Shown: piece by piece, positions 23,239 to 31,390 of the stretch
How positions within the stretch are numbered: the first letter of the stretch is position 1
Layout of the letters: the number at the start of each line of letters is the position of its first letter
From: Parcubacteria group bacterium
Lineage (GTDB): Bacteria > Patescibacteriota > Minisyncoccia > Phycocordibacterales > JABMOB01
Length of the DNA: 53,980 nucleotides
Direction of reading: 5' to 3'
Assembly: GCA_013204345.1 (NCBI GenBank)
Contig: JABMOB010000002.1
Location: 1-53,980, forward strand
The notes under the pieces: generated by a model
The model's input: the letters and a program-made list of their open reading frames with translations, nothing else
What the model was told of the DNA's origin: nothing
Database searches by the model: none
Position numbers and translations under genes: made by a program

Positions 23239-23589
23239 TTATTCTACCACAAAATCCCCCGCTGGTGGGAAATTTTCCAAATCAACTAAAACCTTTGGAA
23301 AATTAGGTTTTTCTAGGTTCTCCCTTAAGATTGTTTTATGATATAAATCTATAGGTTCAGTAGATTTTTCCAAAACTTCAAATACTTTTTTAATATCTAT
23401 ACATTTCATCACATAGAACAAATAGTTTTCACCCTGCTGGCAATCAATAAAAGCGCTCTCAAATATTACACCCTCTTTTTTTAATGTTTGTAAAGCCTCA
23501 TCTTGTCTAGAATTTATGACTCCAGCCCATTCTTCGATTTTTTTAAGCGAGCCTTCTTTTATTTTATATTTTGCAATAAATGTTTTCAT
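23239..23589 (-). CDS. DUF6176-like small protein
   Basis: 116 residues. 'KYKIKEGSLKKIEEWAGVINSRQDEALQTLKKEGV' and 'LYHKTIL' fit the DUF6176 pattern, a small alpha/beta fold of unknown role. No signal or membrane segment. A decayed copy of its 3' end lies about 280 nt upstream (near 23850-23890), so the gene or its end was duplicated. Confidence 0.6.
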   Translation of the reverse strand: MKTFIAKYKIKEGSLKKIEEWAGVINSRQDEALQTLKKEGVIFESAFIDCQQGENYLFYVMKCIDIKKVFEVLEKSTEPIDLYHKTILRENLEKPNFPKVLVDLENFPPAGDFVVE

Positions 23590-23658
23590 ATATTTATTTT
23601 TATGGAAAAAAATGTGGTTCCGAAGGATAAGGCCTTTTCCATTTTAGAGTTAATGGGG

Positions 23659-23757
23659 TCAGCCACCATTTATACTCATCTTCTTCAAATCCTTCTTCGC
23701 AAAAACTCCCTTACCATATCTCTCCGTATCTCTAACCTCCAACTTAGGATTCACCCA
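23659..23757 (-). pseudogene. SET-domain protein fragment
   Basis: The minus strand encodes 'NPKLEVRDTERYGKGVFAKKDLKK' and then 'MSINGG' stop. 'LEVRDTxxxGKGVFAKKDLKKG' is the usual start of small bacterial SET-domain methyltransferases. The catalytic part is missing, and the frame upstream is interrupted at the perfect palindrome. A decayed gene. Confidence 0.6.
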
Positions 23758-23781
23758 TACACTAAAATTTTAGTGTATGGG
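23754..23781. repeat. 28-bp perfect palindrome
   Basis: CCCATACACTAAAA/TTTTAGTGTATGGG without a spacer, at the broken upstream end of the SET fragment. It could be an insertion scar, an operator or a hairpin; it is not followed by a U tract. Confidence 0.85.
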
Positions 23782-23847
23782 CAGGTCCATGAAAACATCC
23801 GCTTTTTGGATTCCAATCCCCCATCAGAATTCTTTTCCTCATTCATT

Positions 23848-23895
23848 ATATTTTTATTCTACCACAAAATTTACCGTTGGTGGGAAAGGTGGGAA
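23848..23895 (-). pseudogene. Decayed 3' end of a second DUF6176-like gene
   Basis: The minus strand encodes 'LKFPPFPPTVNFVVE' stop followed by AAAAATA, matching 'LENFPPAGDFVVE' stop AAAAGAG of the intact gene at 23239. Only the tail survives. Confidence 0.6.
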
Positions 23896-23903
23896 TTTTA
23901 ACT

Positions 23904-23932
23904 TTGACAGCGACACAAGCGAGATGTAATCT
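23904..23932 (+). promoter_or_regulatory. Promoter of the 24037 gene
   Basis: TTGACA (23904-23909), 17 nt, TAATCT (23927-23932). A hairpin CTTTCACA..TGTGAAAAG lies in the 100-nt leader. Confidence 0.6.
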
Positions 23933-24036
23933 TATACATAAACACTCTTTCACAGTAATGTGTTGTGAAAAGTATGTTCTTTGCAAAAGAGATCGTTTCT
24001 CTCATTTTGGGTTAATCCCAGAAAGTTTGGTGTTTT

Positions 24037-24624
24037 ATGACTGCCACAAGCATGTTGGTTCCACCAATCAGAGTGGAAAGGGGTAATGTCGCACCCTCGT
24101 CTGCGATACCGGTTCAAGGGGTTCTCAGTGAGCTGATAATCCCCGCAGTACGGGGCGAGTACTACGCCTACTCCTCCGAATTCACGGGGGAACGACCTCT
24201 CTACGCACTTTTGAAGTGCAAAGCGAACAAAGCCCGCCCAATCCCGGACGCAGAGGAGCTTGGCCGTGAAGTCAACTTCCTCTTCCTGTTCGGTAGCCCG
24301 ACCCATATCCAAATCTATGCGATCAGGGAGGCGCACACTTCTGGTCTGCTAGGCAATTCCGTTAACGGTAAATTGTTTGGCGAAACGTGGATCGCACCTG
24401 CTGAAATCACAGCCGAAAAATTCTACGAGATCCGCTCGCGTAAAGACGTGACGGCGCTGGTGAAGACCTGCGAAACTGCGTGCTCGAAGCGCAAGGTGTC
24501 CATCGCCCTGAATCAGGGAGCGGTTGTCGCCATGATGACCGATGGTGGCAAGTACGGCCTATTTGTTGTGAAGGAAATCACATCAGCATCGATCAAGATC
24601 GATGCCTGTCACATTCTGCTGTAA
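24037..24624 (+). CDS. Unknown GC-rich orphan protein, 195 residues
   Basis: No family recognised. The sequence is soluble and beta-rich with several short Cys-containing segments ('ALLKCKANKARPIPDAEELG', 'VKTCETACSKRKVSIALNQG', 'SIKIDACHILL'). Codon use is GC-rich and unlike flanking genes, pointing to transfer. It has its own promoter and a long perfect terminator hairpin. The ATG is in weak SD context; alternative Met at residue 6. Confidence 0.65.
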   Translation: MTATSMLVPPIRVERGNVAPSSAIPVQGVLSELIIPAVRGEYYAYSSEFTGERPLYALLKCKANKARPIPDAEELGREVNFLFLFGSPTHIQIYAIREAHTSGLLGNSVNGKLFGETWIAPAEITAEKFYEIRSRKDVTALVKTCETACSKRKVSIALNQGAVVAMMTDGGKYGLFVVKEITSASIKIDACHILL

Positions 24625-24648
24625 ACCCGCACGACTCATCAACAACCT

Positions 24649-24690
24649 CTGCCACCAAGGGAACACTAACCTTGGTGGCAGATTTAATTT
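24649..24690 (+). terminator. Terminator of the 24037 gene
   Basis: CTGCCACCAAGG-gaacactaa-CCTTGGTGGCAG, 12 bp, followed by ATTTAATTT. Confidence 0.85.
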
Positions 24691-24728
24691 AAGGACCAAA
24701 CATAAAATAGGTATATAATATATAAATT

Positions 24729-25715
24729 ATGAAAACAATTATTCCAGATAAATTAAAAGAGGGTGATAAAGTTATGGTGGTAGCACCTTCTGATTCTCTT
24801 AGTCTTATTTCTAAAGAAACAAGACTTATTGCAGATGAAAGATTTAGTAGAATTGGCCTGGAGTTATCTTTTGCCAAAAATGTTAATGAGCTGGATGAAT
24901 TTGATTCTTCGAGTATTGAATCGAGGGTCAGTGATTTACACAAAGCTTTTTCGGATAAAAATGTAAAAGGGGTATTTGCTGTAATTGGAGGTTTTAATTG
25001 CAACCAGCTTTTGCGTTATTTAAATTGGGACCTAATAAAAAATAATCCGAAGGTTTTTATTGGTTATTCAGACACGACCGCGCTACAAAATGCCATATAT
25101 GCAAAAACTGGGTTGGTCACATACTCTGGGCCAGCATATGTCACGTTTGGTCAGAAACTTTATTTTGACTACACATTGGAATATTTTAAAAAATGTTTAC
25201 TCAGTGACAAAGAATTTGATATTTTACCTAGTGAATCATGGAGTGACGACAACTGGTACAGAGATCAGGATAATAGAAAGTTAATCAGGAATAATGGCTG
25301 GCTAGTTATTAATACCGGCAAAGCAAAAGGAACGATTCTTGGTGCAAATATCTGCACCCTTAATCTTCTCCAAGGAACAGAGTATCTCCCAAATATATCT
25401 AATTCTATTTTATTTTTGGAAGACGACGGTGAATCAAAGCTAACAAATTTTGATCGCGACTTACAATCTCTTATCCATCTTCCGAACTTCAATGAAGTAA
25501 AAGGTGTAGTTATAGGACGATTTCAAAACGCAAGTGAAGTAAAAACCGAGCAACTGAAAAAGATTATTAAATCAAAAAAAGAATTGGATCACATACCAGT
25601 ACTGGCAAATGTTGACTTCGGGCACACTGATCCCATGATTACTTTCCCCATAGGGGGAGAAGTCGAATTGACTGTATCTGACAAAAAATCGACGCTAAAA
25701 ATGGTCAAACATTGA
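24729..25715 (+). CDS. LD-carboxypeptidase / MccF-like S66 peptidase
   Basis: 328 residues. 'LKEGDKVMVVAPSDSL' and 'RLIADERFSRIGLELSFAKN' open the family. The Ser nucleophile is in 'FIGYSDTTALQ', the Glu in 'LFLEDDGE', the His in 'FGHTDPM': the S66 Ser-Glu-His triad. Such enzymes trim murein tetrapeptides or cleave microcin-type nucleotide conjugates. The recycling role is the default; detoxification is an alternative. TATAAT lies 9 nt before ATG, with no SD. Confidence 0.9.
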   Translation: MKTIIPDKLKEGDKVMVVAPSDSLSLISKETRLIADERFSRIGLELSFAKNVNELDEFDSSSIESRVSDLHKAFSDKNVKGVFAVIGGFNCNQLLRYLNWDLIKNNPKVFIGYSDTTALQNAIYAKTGLVTYSGPAYVTFGQKLYFDYTLEYFKKCLLSDKEFDILPSESWSDDNWYRDQDNRKLIRNNGWLVINTGKAKGTILGANICTLNLLQGTEYLPNISNSILFLEDDGESKLTNFDRDLQSLIHLPNFNEVKGVVIGRFQNASEVKTEQLKKIIKSKKELDHIPVLANVDFGHTDPMITFPIGGEVELTVSDKKSTLKMVKH

Positions 25716-25767
25716 TTAAGTAAACTGGTAAGGATAATGGAAACGAGTTTTTTAATTTTTAATAGAC

Positions 25768-26478
25768 ATGTCAAATCCGATAATTCAGTTGAAATTCGAT
25801 CAAAAACTAGACCTAGAGATGGGTTGGGAATTTTATTCGGACCAGGAATTTGGTGGTTGTAATTTTTGGAAAGAACGAGCATTAGCTCACCACCCAAAGC
25901 TTTCAGAAATTGAAATGGCCAAAAATCCACATCTTTTTTTAGATCAGTACATTTCTGAATTTTACAATATTCATTCTTCAGAGATGAATGGCCTTAGCCA
26001 AAAGACACCTTTGTATCTTAGTGAATCTCAAGATCTCTTTTTTGAATTGGTTGACAAGATATTTAATCATTACCCTTGGCCAAAAAAAGAGTTCGTCGGC
26101 ATCTTTTCAATTTTTGATTTTTGTCCGCGTTTTATAGATTCAGGCAGTTTCCAAATTTTTCTTTATGATAATCGCCGTATGCAACTTTTTACTATTTTCC
26201 ACGAAATGTTACATTTCATTTTTTATGCTTATGCTCAAAAAACTTTTCCGGAAAAGTTTACAAATTTAAATACTGATGAGGGTAAATTTTGGGATTTAGC
26301 AGAAATATTTAATGCTGTGATTCAAGATACGGATGATTTCATTAAACTCCACGGCAAAATAGAGGGTATTGGTTATCCAAACCACCAAGAAATGATTATT
26401 ACTGGTAAGGATTTATGGAAAAATAATCCTAATATTAATGGGTGGATTACTGAAATGATGAAAACTCTCTCAAAATAA
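25768..26478 (+). CDS. Putative zinc metallopeptidase-like protein
   Basis: 236 residues. 'LFTIFHEMLHFIFYAYAQ' near residue 145 holds an HExxH motif with a following His/Glu-rich helix, and 'FWDLAEIFNAVIQ' about 35 residues later offers a possible third ligand (Glu). No signal peptide or membrane segment. The rest is not recognised. It follows the LD-carboxypeptidase by 50 nt on the same strand and may share its transcript. Confidence 0.6.
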   Translation: MSNPIIQLKFDQKLDLEMGWEFYSDQEFGGCNFWKERALAHHPKLSEIEMAKNPHLFLDQYISEFYNIHSSEMNGLSQKTPLYLSESQDLFFELVDKIFNHYPWPKKEFVGIFSIFDFCPRFIDSGSFQIFLYDNRRMQLFTIFHEMLHFIFYAYAQKTFPEKFTNLNTDEGKFWDLAEIFNAVIQDTDDFIKLHGKIEGIGYPNHQEMIITGKDLWKNNPNINGWITEMMKTLSK

Positions 26479-26531
26479 ACGCAGCAAAAAATATGCAGAA
26501 CTATCTTACGTATTTGAAAATATTATTCGGC

Positions 26532-26759
26532 CTACAAATTGTCGCCAGAGGTCGTGTCAAGATTTTCCTCATCAATAACTGGAGTATCAGAAGCTTGTTC
26601 TCCACCGTCCGTTAGAGCTTCCTCATCAGTGACAACTTCTTCCTCGGTATTCACCACTTCAAAATCCTGTCTTATAACAGTCTTGTAAAAAGTGTAGCCG
26701 ATTGAAGCGACAGCAACGATTATTATGACCCATAACAATATCTTTGATTTTTTATCCAT
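26532..26759 (-). CDS. Acidic membrane-anchored protein, paralogous anchor
   Basis: 75 residues. 'MDKKSKILLWVIIIVAVASIGYTFYKTVIRQDFEV' aligns with the anchor of the Cys-rich protein at 22797 (same first nine residues and 'IGYTFY'). The outer part is short, Asp/Glu-rich and disordered, with no cysteine. Function unknown. It is divergent from the ATP-grasp gene, sharing a 28-nt intergenic region. Confidence 0.7.
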   Translation of the reverse strand: MDKKSKILLWVIIIVAVASIGYTFYKTVIRQDFEVVNTEEEVVTDEEALTDGGEQASDTPVIDEENLDTTSGDNL

Positions 26760-26787
26760 TGTAGTGCTATTATGATTCTAATTATAT

Positions 26788-28095
26788 ATGAAAATACTAT
26801 TTGTCACAAATGACCTAATTGCCGGGAATCTTGCATATCTACTCACACAGGAGGGTCATGACGTGAAGCTTTTTGTCCAAGAAAAGGACCGACGCAAAAA
26901 TTTTGACCATATGGTCAAAAAAACCAACAACTGGAAAAGGGAGGTGAAATGGGTGGGTAAAGACGGACTTATCGTCTTTGATGATGCCGGCTACGGTAAA
27001 GACCAAGATAGGTTGCGAAAAAAAGGATACACGGTCTTTGGGGGATGTGAATTGGGAGACAAACTTGAAAACAACAGGGAGTATGGGCAAAAAATATTTG
27101 CCGAATGTGGTATGAAAACAGTAATGCTCAAGGATTTTGACAATATGGATGATGCAGTAATGTTTGTTAAGAAACACAAAAAGGCATGGGTGATCAAACA
27201 AAATGGACACGCAGCAAAGACGTTAAATTATGTCGGAGTATTTTCGGACGGACGTGATGTTATAAGTGTTCTGAAAAATTATCTGCAAAATAGATCGACA
27301 AACAGGGAGAAAATAACTTTGCAAAAGAAAGTTGCTGGTGTAGAAATCGGTGTTGGTAGATATTTCAATGGAAATGATTGGGTGGGGCCAATGGAAATGA
27401 ATATAGAATACAAGAAATTTTTCCCAGGCGACATAGGAACAACAACAAGCGAAATGGGTACACTTGCTTGGTATGATGACAACGAAAACAATAAACTATT
27501 CAAGGAAACTTTGGCCAAAATGAAACCCTACCTAAAAAAAATAAATTTTAAGGGTGATATGGAGGTGAATTGTATTGTGAACGGAAATGGGGCTTTCCCC
27601 CTAGAAGCAACGCCCAGATTTGGCTCACCGATAATCCATCTGCATAGCGAAATACACAATTCGCCTTGGGGAGAATTGCTCTACGCTATAGCATCTGGTA
27701 AACCTTACAATCTAAAATGGAAACGTGGTTATGGGATAGTGGTGCTATTGGCATTGCCACCATTTCCATACACAAAAAACATCAAAGGAAATCTGTCTTA
27801 CGGAATGAGTGTCCATTTCAAAAATATACCCAAAGAAAAAATGAAACACATACATTTTGAGGAAGTTTCAAAAAGACCTGCAGAAAATGTGAACGGGGAG
27901 ACATCTTATTACGTATCAGATAACAGGGGTTATGTTTTATACGCAACCGGAATGGGCAAAACTGTAGAACAAGCAAGCAAGAATACTTATAGATTAGTGG
28001 AAAAAATTATTCTTCCCAAAACATTTTACAGAAATGATATCGGAGAATCTTTCAAAACAGATCAAAAAAAGCTCAAAAAATTGGGATACCTATAA
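26788..28095 (+). CDS. ATP-grasp ligase, PurD (GARS)-like
   Basis: 435 residues. The N-terminal 'MKILFVTNDLIAGNLAYLLTQEGHDVKLFVQE' resembles the PurD N-domain. The ATP-grasp core has 'AWVIKQNGHAAKTLNYVGVFSDGRDV' (ATP-binding Lys), 'EIGVGRYFNGNDW', and 'GDMEVNCIVNGNGAFPLEATPRFGSP', where the Glu/Asn metal ligands sit. A GARS C-domain-like part follows. Without other pur genes nearby, true phosphoribosylamine-glycine ligase activity is doubtful; a related carboxylate-amine ligase is equally likely. It is convergent with the AdoMet decarboxylase gene. Confidence 0.75.
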   Translation: MKILFVTNDLIAGNLAYLLTQEGHDVKLFVQEKDRRKNFDHMVKKTNNWKREVKWVGKDGLIVFDDAGYGKDQDRLRKKGYTVFGGCELGDKLENNREYGQKIFAECGMKTVMLKDFDNMDDAVMFVKKHKKAWVIKQNGHAAKTLNYVGVFSDGRDVISVLKNYLQNRSTNREKITLQKKVAGVEIGVGRYFNGNDWVGPMEMNIEYKKFFPGDIGTTTSEMGTLAWYDDNENNKLFKETLAKMKPYLKKINFKGDMEVNCIVNGNGAFPLEATPRFGSPIIHLHSEIHNSPWGELLYAIASGKPYNLKWKRGYGIVVLLALPPFPYTKNIKGNLSYGMSVHFKNIPKEKMKHIHFEEVSKRPAENVNGETSYYVSDNRGYVLYATGMGKTVEQASKNTYRLVEKIILPKTFYRNDIGESFKTDQKKLKKLGYL

Positions 28096-28113
28096 ATGCC
28101 GAAAACAAATCGT

Positions 28114-28515
28114 TTAATAGATATTCTTGGGAGGATATTTTAGTCCCCTTTTTATAAAGTTGGTCTCAACTTCTTGTAAATCGAATTTTTGTTTGAAATA
28201 GTTTGTGATAAAATCTTTATCCAAACCGTTTTTACAAGTATAAACGTCAATACTTACAAAACCTCTCTTTGGAAAAGTATGGATACTAATGTGACTTTCA
28301 TCAATAATAACCACACCCGTATATCCACCAGGGTCTTTTTTGCCATTATCTTCGGCCCGATAAACTTCCGGATCAGAAAGTTTTTTCATCCCCAACAGAC
28401 CAGGTAACTCTTCCAAACATTTTCTAACAAGTTGTTTGTCGTCAAGTAAACCTTCGTTTCCACCATAACCGTCTAGGGTGATATGTTCACCAAAATGCTC
28501 ATTCATAATTTTCAT
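28114..28515 (-). CDS. speD: S-adenosylmethionine decarboxylase proenzyme
   Basis: 133 residues from ATG 28515; the ORF extends to GTG 28560 and a third option is ATG 28506. 'HFGEHITLDGYGGNEGLLDD' is the family start. 'VVIIDESHISIHTFPKRGFVSIDVYTC' carries the Glu-Ser self-cleavage site that makes the pyruvoyl cofactor, plus the conserved His and Cys. It produces decarboxylated AdoMet for spermidine synthesis. TATAAT directly precedes these starts, which argues for 28506 or 28515. No spermidine synthase is in the window. Confidence 0.93.
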   Translation of the reverse strand: MKIMNEHFGEHITLDGYGGNEGLLDDKQLVRKCLEELPGLLGMKKLSDPEVYRAEDNGKKDPGGYTGVVIIDESHISIHTFPKRGFVSIDVYTCKNGLDKDFITNYFKQKFDLQEVETNFIKRGLKYPPKNIY

Positions 28516-28584
28516 TATATCACTTTCTGGTATATTGCAAATAATTATATTAATGGACACAAAAAAAGAGCTTGTGGATGTAAA

Positions 28585-29091
28585 TCACACAAGCCCTTTG
28601 ACGATATTCCAGAGCCAACTTATGGCATTCATGCCGGTGAAAAGTACAAATACCCACCAGAGATTACCAACAAACACACTGCCAAGAAAGATCTTCCAAT
28701 CTCGACGACTGAGCCCGTTGTAACTGCCCTTTCGCATGTACACAGTTACAATGAACGGGTCGAATTTGATGGACAGGAGAATCATTGCGATGGGATCACT
28801 TTTGGTGAGAACCCACGCGATAATCCGGCGCATCCTACCACCCTTCGACTCTTTGAGAAGCTTCAGGGTCTCAATGCCTAGCCAGTCCTGTTTGGACCAG
28901 TCGTAAAACAGAATGGTGAGGTAACAAAGCACCAAAGAAATCAGCATCACAGCGACCGAACCCCACACTAACCCTCCGTAATAAAGAGCGAGAGGATCTA
29001 CAAAAAAATCAATCCCCCAGACCATCAGTTGGTTGGCAAGGAGGCCAACCCCAATAATTCCAATACGAGCCTTGACTGATTTAGAATCCAA
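28585..29091 (-). CDS. Small multi-pass membrane protein
   Basis: 168 residues from a TTG start with a strong SD (AGGAGGTGA, 4 nt spacing). Three or four membrane segments: 'GIIGVGLLANQLMVWGIDFFV', 'GLVWGSVAVMLISLVLCYLTILF', a middle amphipathic part, and 'FLGSVFVGNLWWVFVLFTGM'. Family not recognised. GC-richer than its surroundings. It shares a nearly identical promoter and leader with the kinase at 34742. Confidence 0.7.
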   Translation of the reverse strand: MDSKSVKARIGIIGVGLLANQLMVWGIDFFVDPLALYYGGLVWGSVAVMLISLVLCYLTILFYDWSKQDWLGIETLKLLKESKGGRMRRIIAWVLTKSDPIAMILLSIKFDPFIVTVYMRKGSYNGLSRRDWKIFLGSVFVGNLWWVFVLFTGMNAISWLWNIVKGLV

Positions 29092-29096
29092 GAGTC

Positions 29097-29211
29097 ACCT
29101 CCTTTCTTTGTTTGATTAGTTGGTTGAAATTGCCTGAAACGGCTTCAAAGGACACGAAAATCACACTGACTTTCTACTTTTTATTCTATACTATTTCCCC
29201 CAAAAAGTCAA
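29097..29211 (-). promoter_or_regulatory. Duplicated promoter-leader cassette, copy 1
   Basis: TTGACT (29211-29206), 17 nt, TAGAAT (29188-29183), then the hairpin GAAAGTCA-gtg-TGATTTTC, 'CAATTTCAACCAA' and 'CAAACAAAGAAAGGAGGT'. The same order and sequence recur at 35351-35470. Confidence 0.8.
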
Positions 29212-29285
29212 GTGCTATCGGGTTGAATCTATTTTTTAGATTTTCTCACATTTCTAAATACTTATTTGTATATATCTCAAGGTGG

Positions 29286-29876
29286 CTAGTCTTTAAACTT
29301 AAACTGAAAGAAAAATTCTTCCTTTTCAGACAAAATCTTTACGATAGACTCAAAATATTCCGCAATCAGAGGATGAGAAACCACCTTATCTTTCTTGTTT
29401 TCAATTATCTCCAAAAGCGATAGATCATTTTTTTCCCACGAGTAACCATCATCCAGATAGATGTTTAATATTGGTAGTAATTTGTCTAATGCATAAACAA
29501 AATTTGCTTCAGGCGATTCCCTTCTCTCATAAATTTCTATGAGAGAATAGATCTCTCTATTTTCAGAAAATTCTTTTTTCAATGTCTCAAGGGCTGTCTT
29601 CTCACCCTTTTTCTTATTTTTATGTTCTGAAGAAAAGGAAGAGAAATCACCTGTATATCTCTCCAATAAATCATGTACTAAAGAAAACTTAACTACGACA
29701 GAAATATCTAAATCAAGCTTTTCTTTCTCTATAACCATCCACGCAACCAAAGCAAGCTGAAAACTGTGCTCGGAGTCATTTTCTTGCCGTTGACCGTTTC
29801 TCCTCCACACTTGACGTTTTATATTTTCAAATGATCTAGTAAAGGATACTGAGTTTAATAAGTAAGTTAATTTCAT
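29286..29876 (-). CDS. HD-domain phosphohydrolase (YfbR-like)
   Basis: 196 residues from ATG 29876 (ORF to 29894). 'NDSEHSFQLALVAW' supplies the first His, 'FSLVHDLLERYTGD' the HD pair and following Glu, and 'FVYALDKLLPILN' the last Asp: the layout of 5'-deoxynucleotidases and related HD proteins. It likely removes phosphate from nucleotides. Promoter TAAAAT lies 8 nt before ATG, overlapping the divergent promoter of the neighbouring kinase gene. Confidence 0.82.
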   Translation of the reverse strand: MKLTYLLNSVSFTRSFENIKRQVWRRNGQRQENDSEHSFQLALVAWMVIEKEKLDLDISVVVKFSLVHDLLERYTGDFSSFSSEHKNKKKGEKTALETLKKEFSENREIYSLIEIYERRESPEANFVYALDKLLPILNIYLDDGYSWEKNDLSLLEIIENKKDKVVSHPLIAEYFESIVKILSEKEEFFFQFKFKD

Positions 29877-29887
29877 TAAGTTGTATT

Positions 29888-29916
29888 TTAACACAAAACT
29901 ATGCGATAGTTATGAC
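29888..29916 (+). promoter_or_regulatory. Promoter of the APH-like kinase gene
   Basis: TTAACA (29888-29893), 17 nt, TATGAC (29911-29916), 8 nt, ATG 29925: leaderless spacing. It overlaps the oppositely directed TAAAAT (29890-29885) of the HD gene. Confidence 0.55.
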
Positions 29917-29924
29917 ACCAAACT

Positions 29925-30707
29925 ATGAACGGATTTATATTCAAAAGCAACAAAAAAGATAGATCTGTTAAAATAGACGCCAAGCGTGGATCTGTGATCA
30001 AAATGATTTTAGATCCCCGTGTTCTAAAAAAAGAATATTCCGTCCAACGTTTTTTGGGCGATGCAGGTATCGCACCCAAGGTAAGGACACTATCAACTGA
30101 AAAAAGGTTTTTTGAGCAAATTTTTACAAAGCAAAAAACAAAGAACCTCGAACTGACCAATGAAAACATTAAGGCTCTTGCGCTGCTACTGAAAAAACTC
30201 CATTCAACAAAGATTCCTCGAAGTATTTTAGAATATGTTAATAATCCTTTTTTGAATCGAAACCTGTATAATCCCCTATTGGTGTGTGAAAAAATGTTAG
30301 AGAATAATAATTGCTTACAGAAAAATAGAGAGCTTTTACAGAAAAAAATGAATACCTACTTACAGATACTGAAAAAAACTTCTTACAAAGTAGGTCTCAT
30401 ACACGGCGATCTAAGGAAAGAGAACATCCTTTTGTTTGATCAAAATATTTTGCTAGTTGACTGGGAAGATTGTCGCATTGATATAACAAGTTGCGATGTT
30501 TCTCAGCTATTTTACCTGCTTGATTTTGACAATACTCAAGAGAATATTTTTTTAAAATATTACAATGAAAAATATATAACCAAAGATATCCTCACAATGC
30601 ACAAGGTCCTCTTAATCGTGTATGAGATTATATATCAAAAAGTTGTTAACGGTGTAGATGATATAGGTCGCATACACAAACTCCAAAAAGTCTTGGATCA
30701 AGCCTAA
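29925..30707 (+). CDS. Aminoglycoside phosphotransferase / choline kinase-like enzyme
   Basis: 260 residues. A protein-kinase-like fold with the catalytic loop 'VGLIHGDLRKENILLFDQN' (HGDxxxxN) and the Mg-binding 'LLVDWEDCRIDITSCDVSQLFY'. Similar enzymes phosphorylate choline, homoserine, sugars or aminoglycosides. Near PIG-L and glycosyltransferase genes, an envelope precursor is a reasonable substrate (inference). It is convergent with the HAD gene, with a 4-nt overlap of stop regions. Confidence 0.85.
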   Translation: MNGFIFKSNKKDRSVKIDAKRGSVIKMILDPRVLKKEYSVQRFLGDAGIAPKVRTLSTEKRFFEQIFTKQKTKNLELTNENIKALALLLKKLHSTKIPRSILEYVNNPFLNRNLYNPLLVCEKMLENNNCLQKNRELLQKKMNTYLQILKKTSYKVGLIHGDLRKENILLFDQNILLVDWEDCRIDITSCDVSQLFYLLDFDNTQENIFLKYYNEKYITKDILTMHKVLLIVYEIIYQKVVNGVDDIGRIHKLQKVLDQA

Positions 30708-31333
30708 TTAAGATATTTTTTCAATATATTGAGAAGTGAAGACGGACTATCCACAAGTTCTATCTTAAATCCCAATTTTTTATAAACACCAGTTTTATCG
30801 TCACAGTCATCCAACAACACTACGTCTTTATAGGTTAAGCTATTCTTTTTAAGATAATCGTCAAAAAAAGGAATGGCGTTCTGCTCGGTTTGATATTTTA
30901 CCACTTGAAGTTCATTGGAGACAAGAAAGTTATCGAAATAATTTTCAAGACCCAACGAAGAAACAGTAAACCTTCTAAAGGTATCCATATTATCAGTTGC
31001 TATAACAACACTTACCCCCATGTCTCTTATCTCCTGCACAACAGGAAGAACACGATCATTTGCAAGCCTCATATTCATACAACTTTCCTTGAGAGTACTG
31101 AGGATAATCTCATATTTAATTCCCGTTGCAAATGATATCTTTTTACATATATCCTCTGATGAGAACTTGCCAAGCATCCAATCCTTAGAAAGATTTGGAT
31201 TTTCTAAAAAAATATACTTGGTTATTTCCTTATGGTAACAATTATATGGATGATTTGGCACAAATAATTGACTCCAAAAAAGAGAATCAGATAACGTATT
31301 AAACCAGTCAATAAAAATTGTTTTGTACCCCAT
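30704..31333 (-). CDS. HAD-superfamily hydrolase
   Basis: 209 residues. Motif I 'FIDWFNTLSD' keeps the nucleophile Asp, but the second Asp of DxDx(T/V) is Phe, as in some HAD subgroups. Motif II Thr/Ser is in 'VVIATDNMDTF', motif III Lys in the following part, motif IV 'DVVLLDDCDDKTGVYKKLG'. A cap region lies between I and II. It probably hydrolyses a phosphorylated small molecule. Confidence 0.8.
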   Translation of the reverse strand: MGYKTIFIDWFNTLSDSLFWSQLFVPNHPYNCYHKEITKYIFLENPNLSKDWMLGKFSSEDICKKISFATGIKYEIILSTLKESCMNMRLANDRVLPVVQEIRDMGVSVVIATDNMDTFRRFTVSSLGLENYFDNFLVSNELQVVKYQTEQNAIPFFDDYLKKNSLTYKDVVLLDDCDDKTGVYKKLGFKIELVDSPSSLLNILKKYLN

Positions 31334-31390
31334 CTTTTACTTATTAGATTAATTATAGCATACTATGAACATACCAAGCTAATATAGAAA

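Noticed and set aside
24729-25715. MccF-type microcin immunity system
   Set aside because: Only the peptidase is present; no microcin or biosynthetic genes are nearby, so ordinary murein recycling is the simpler reading.
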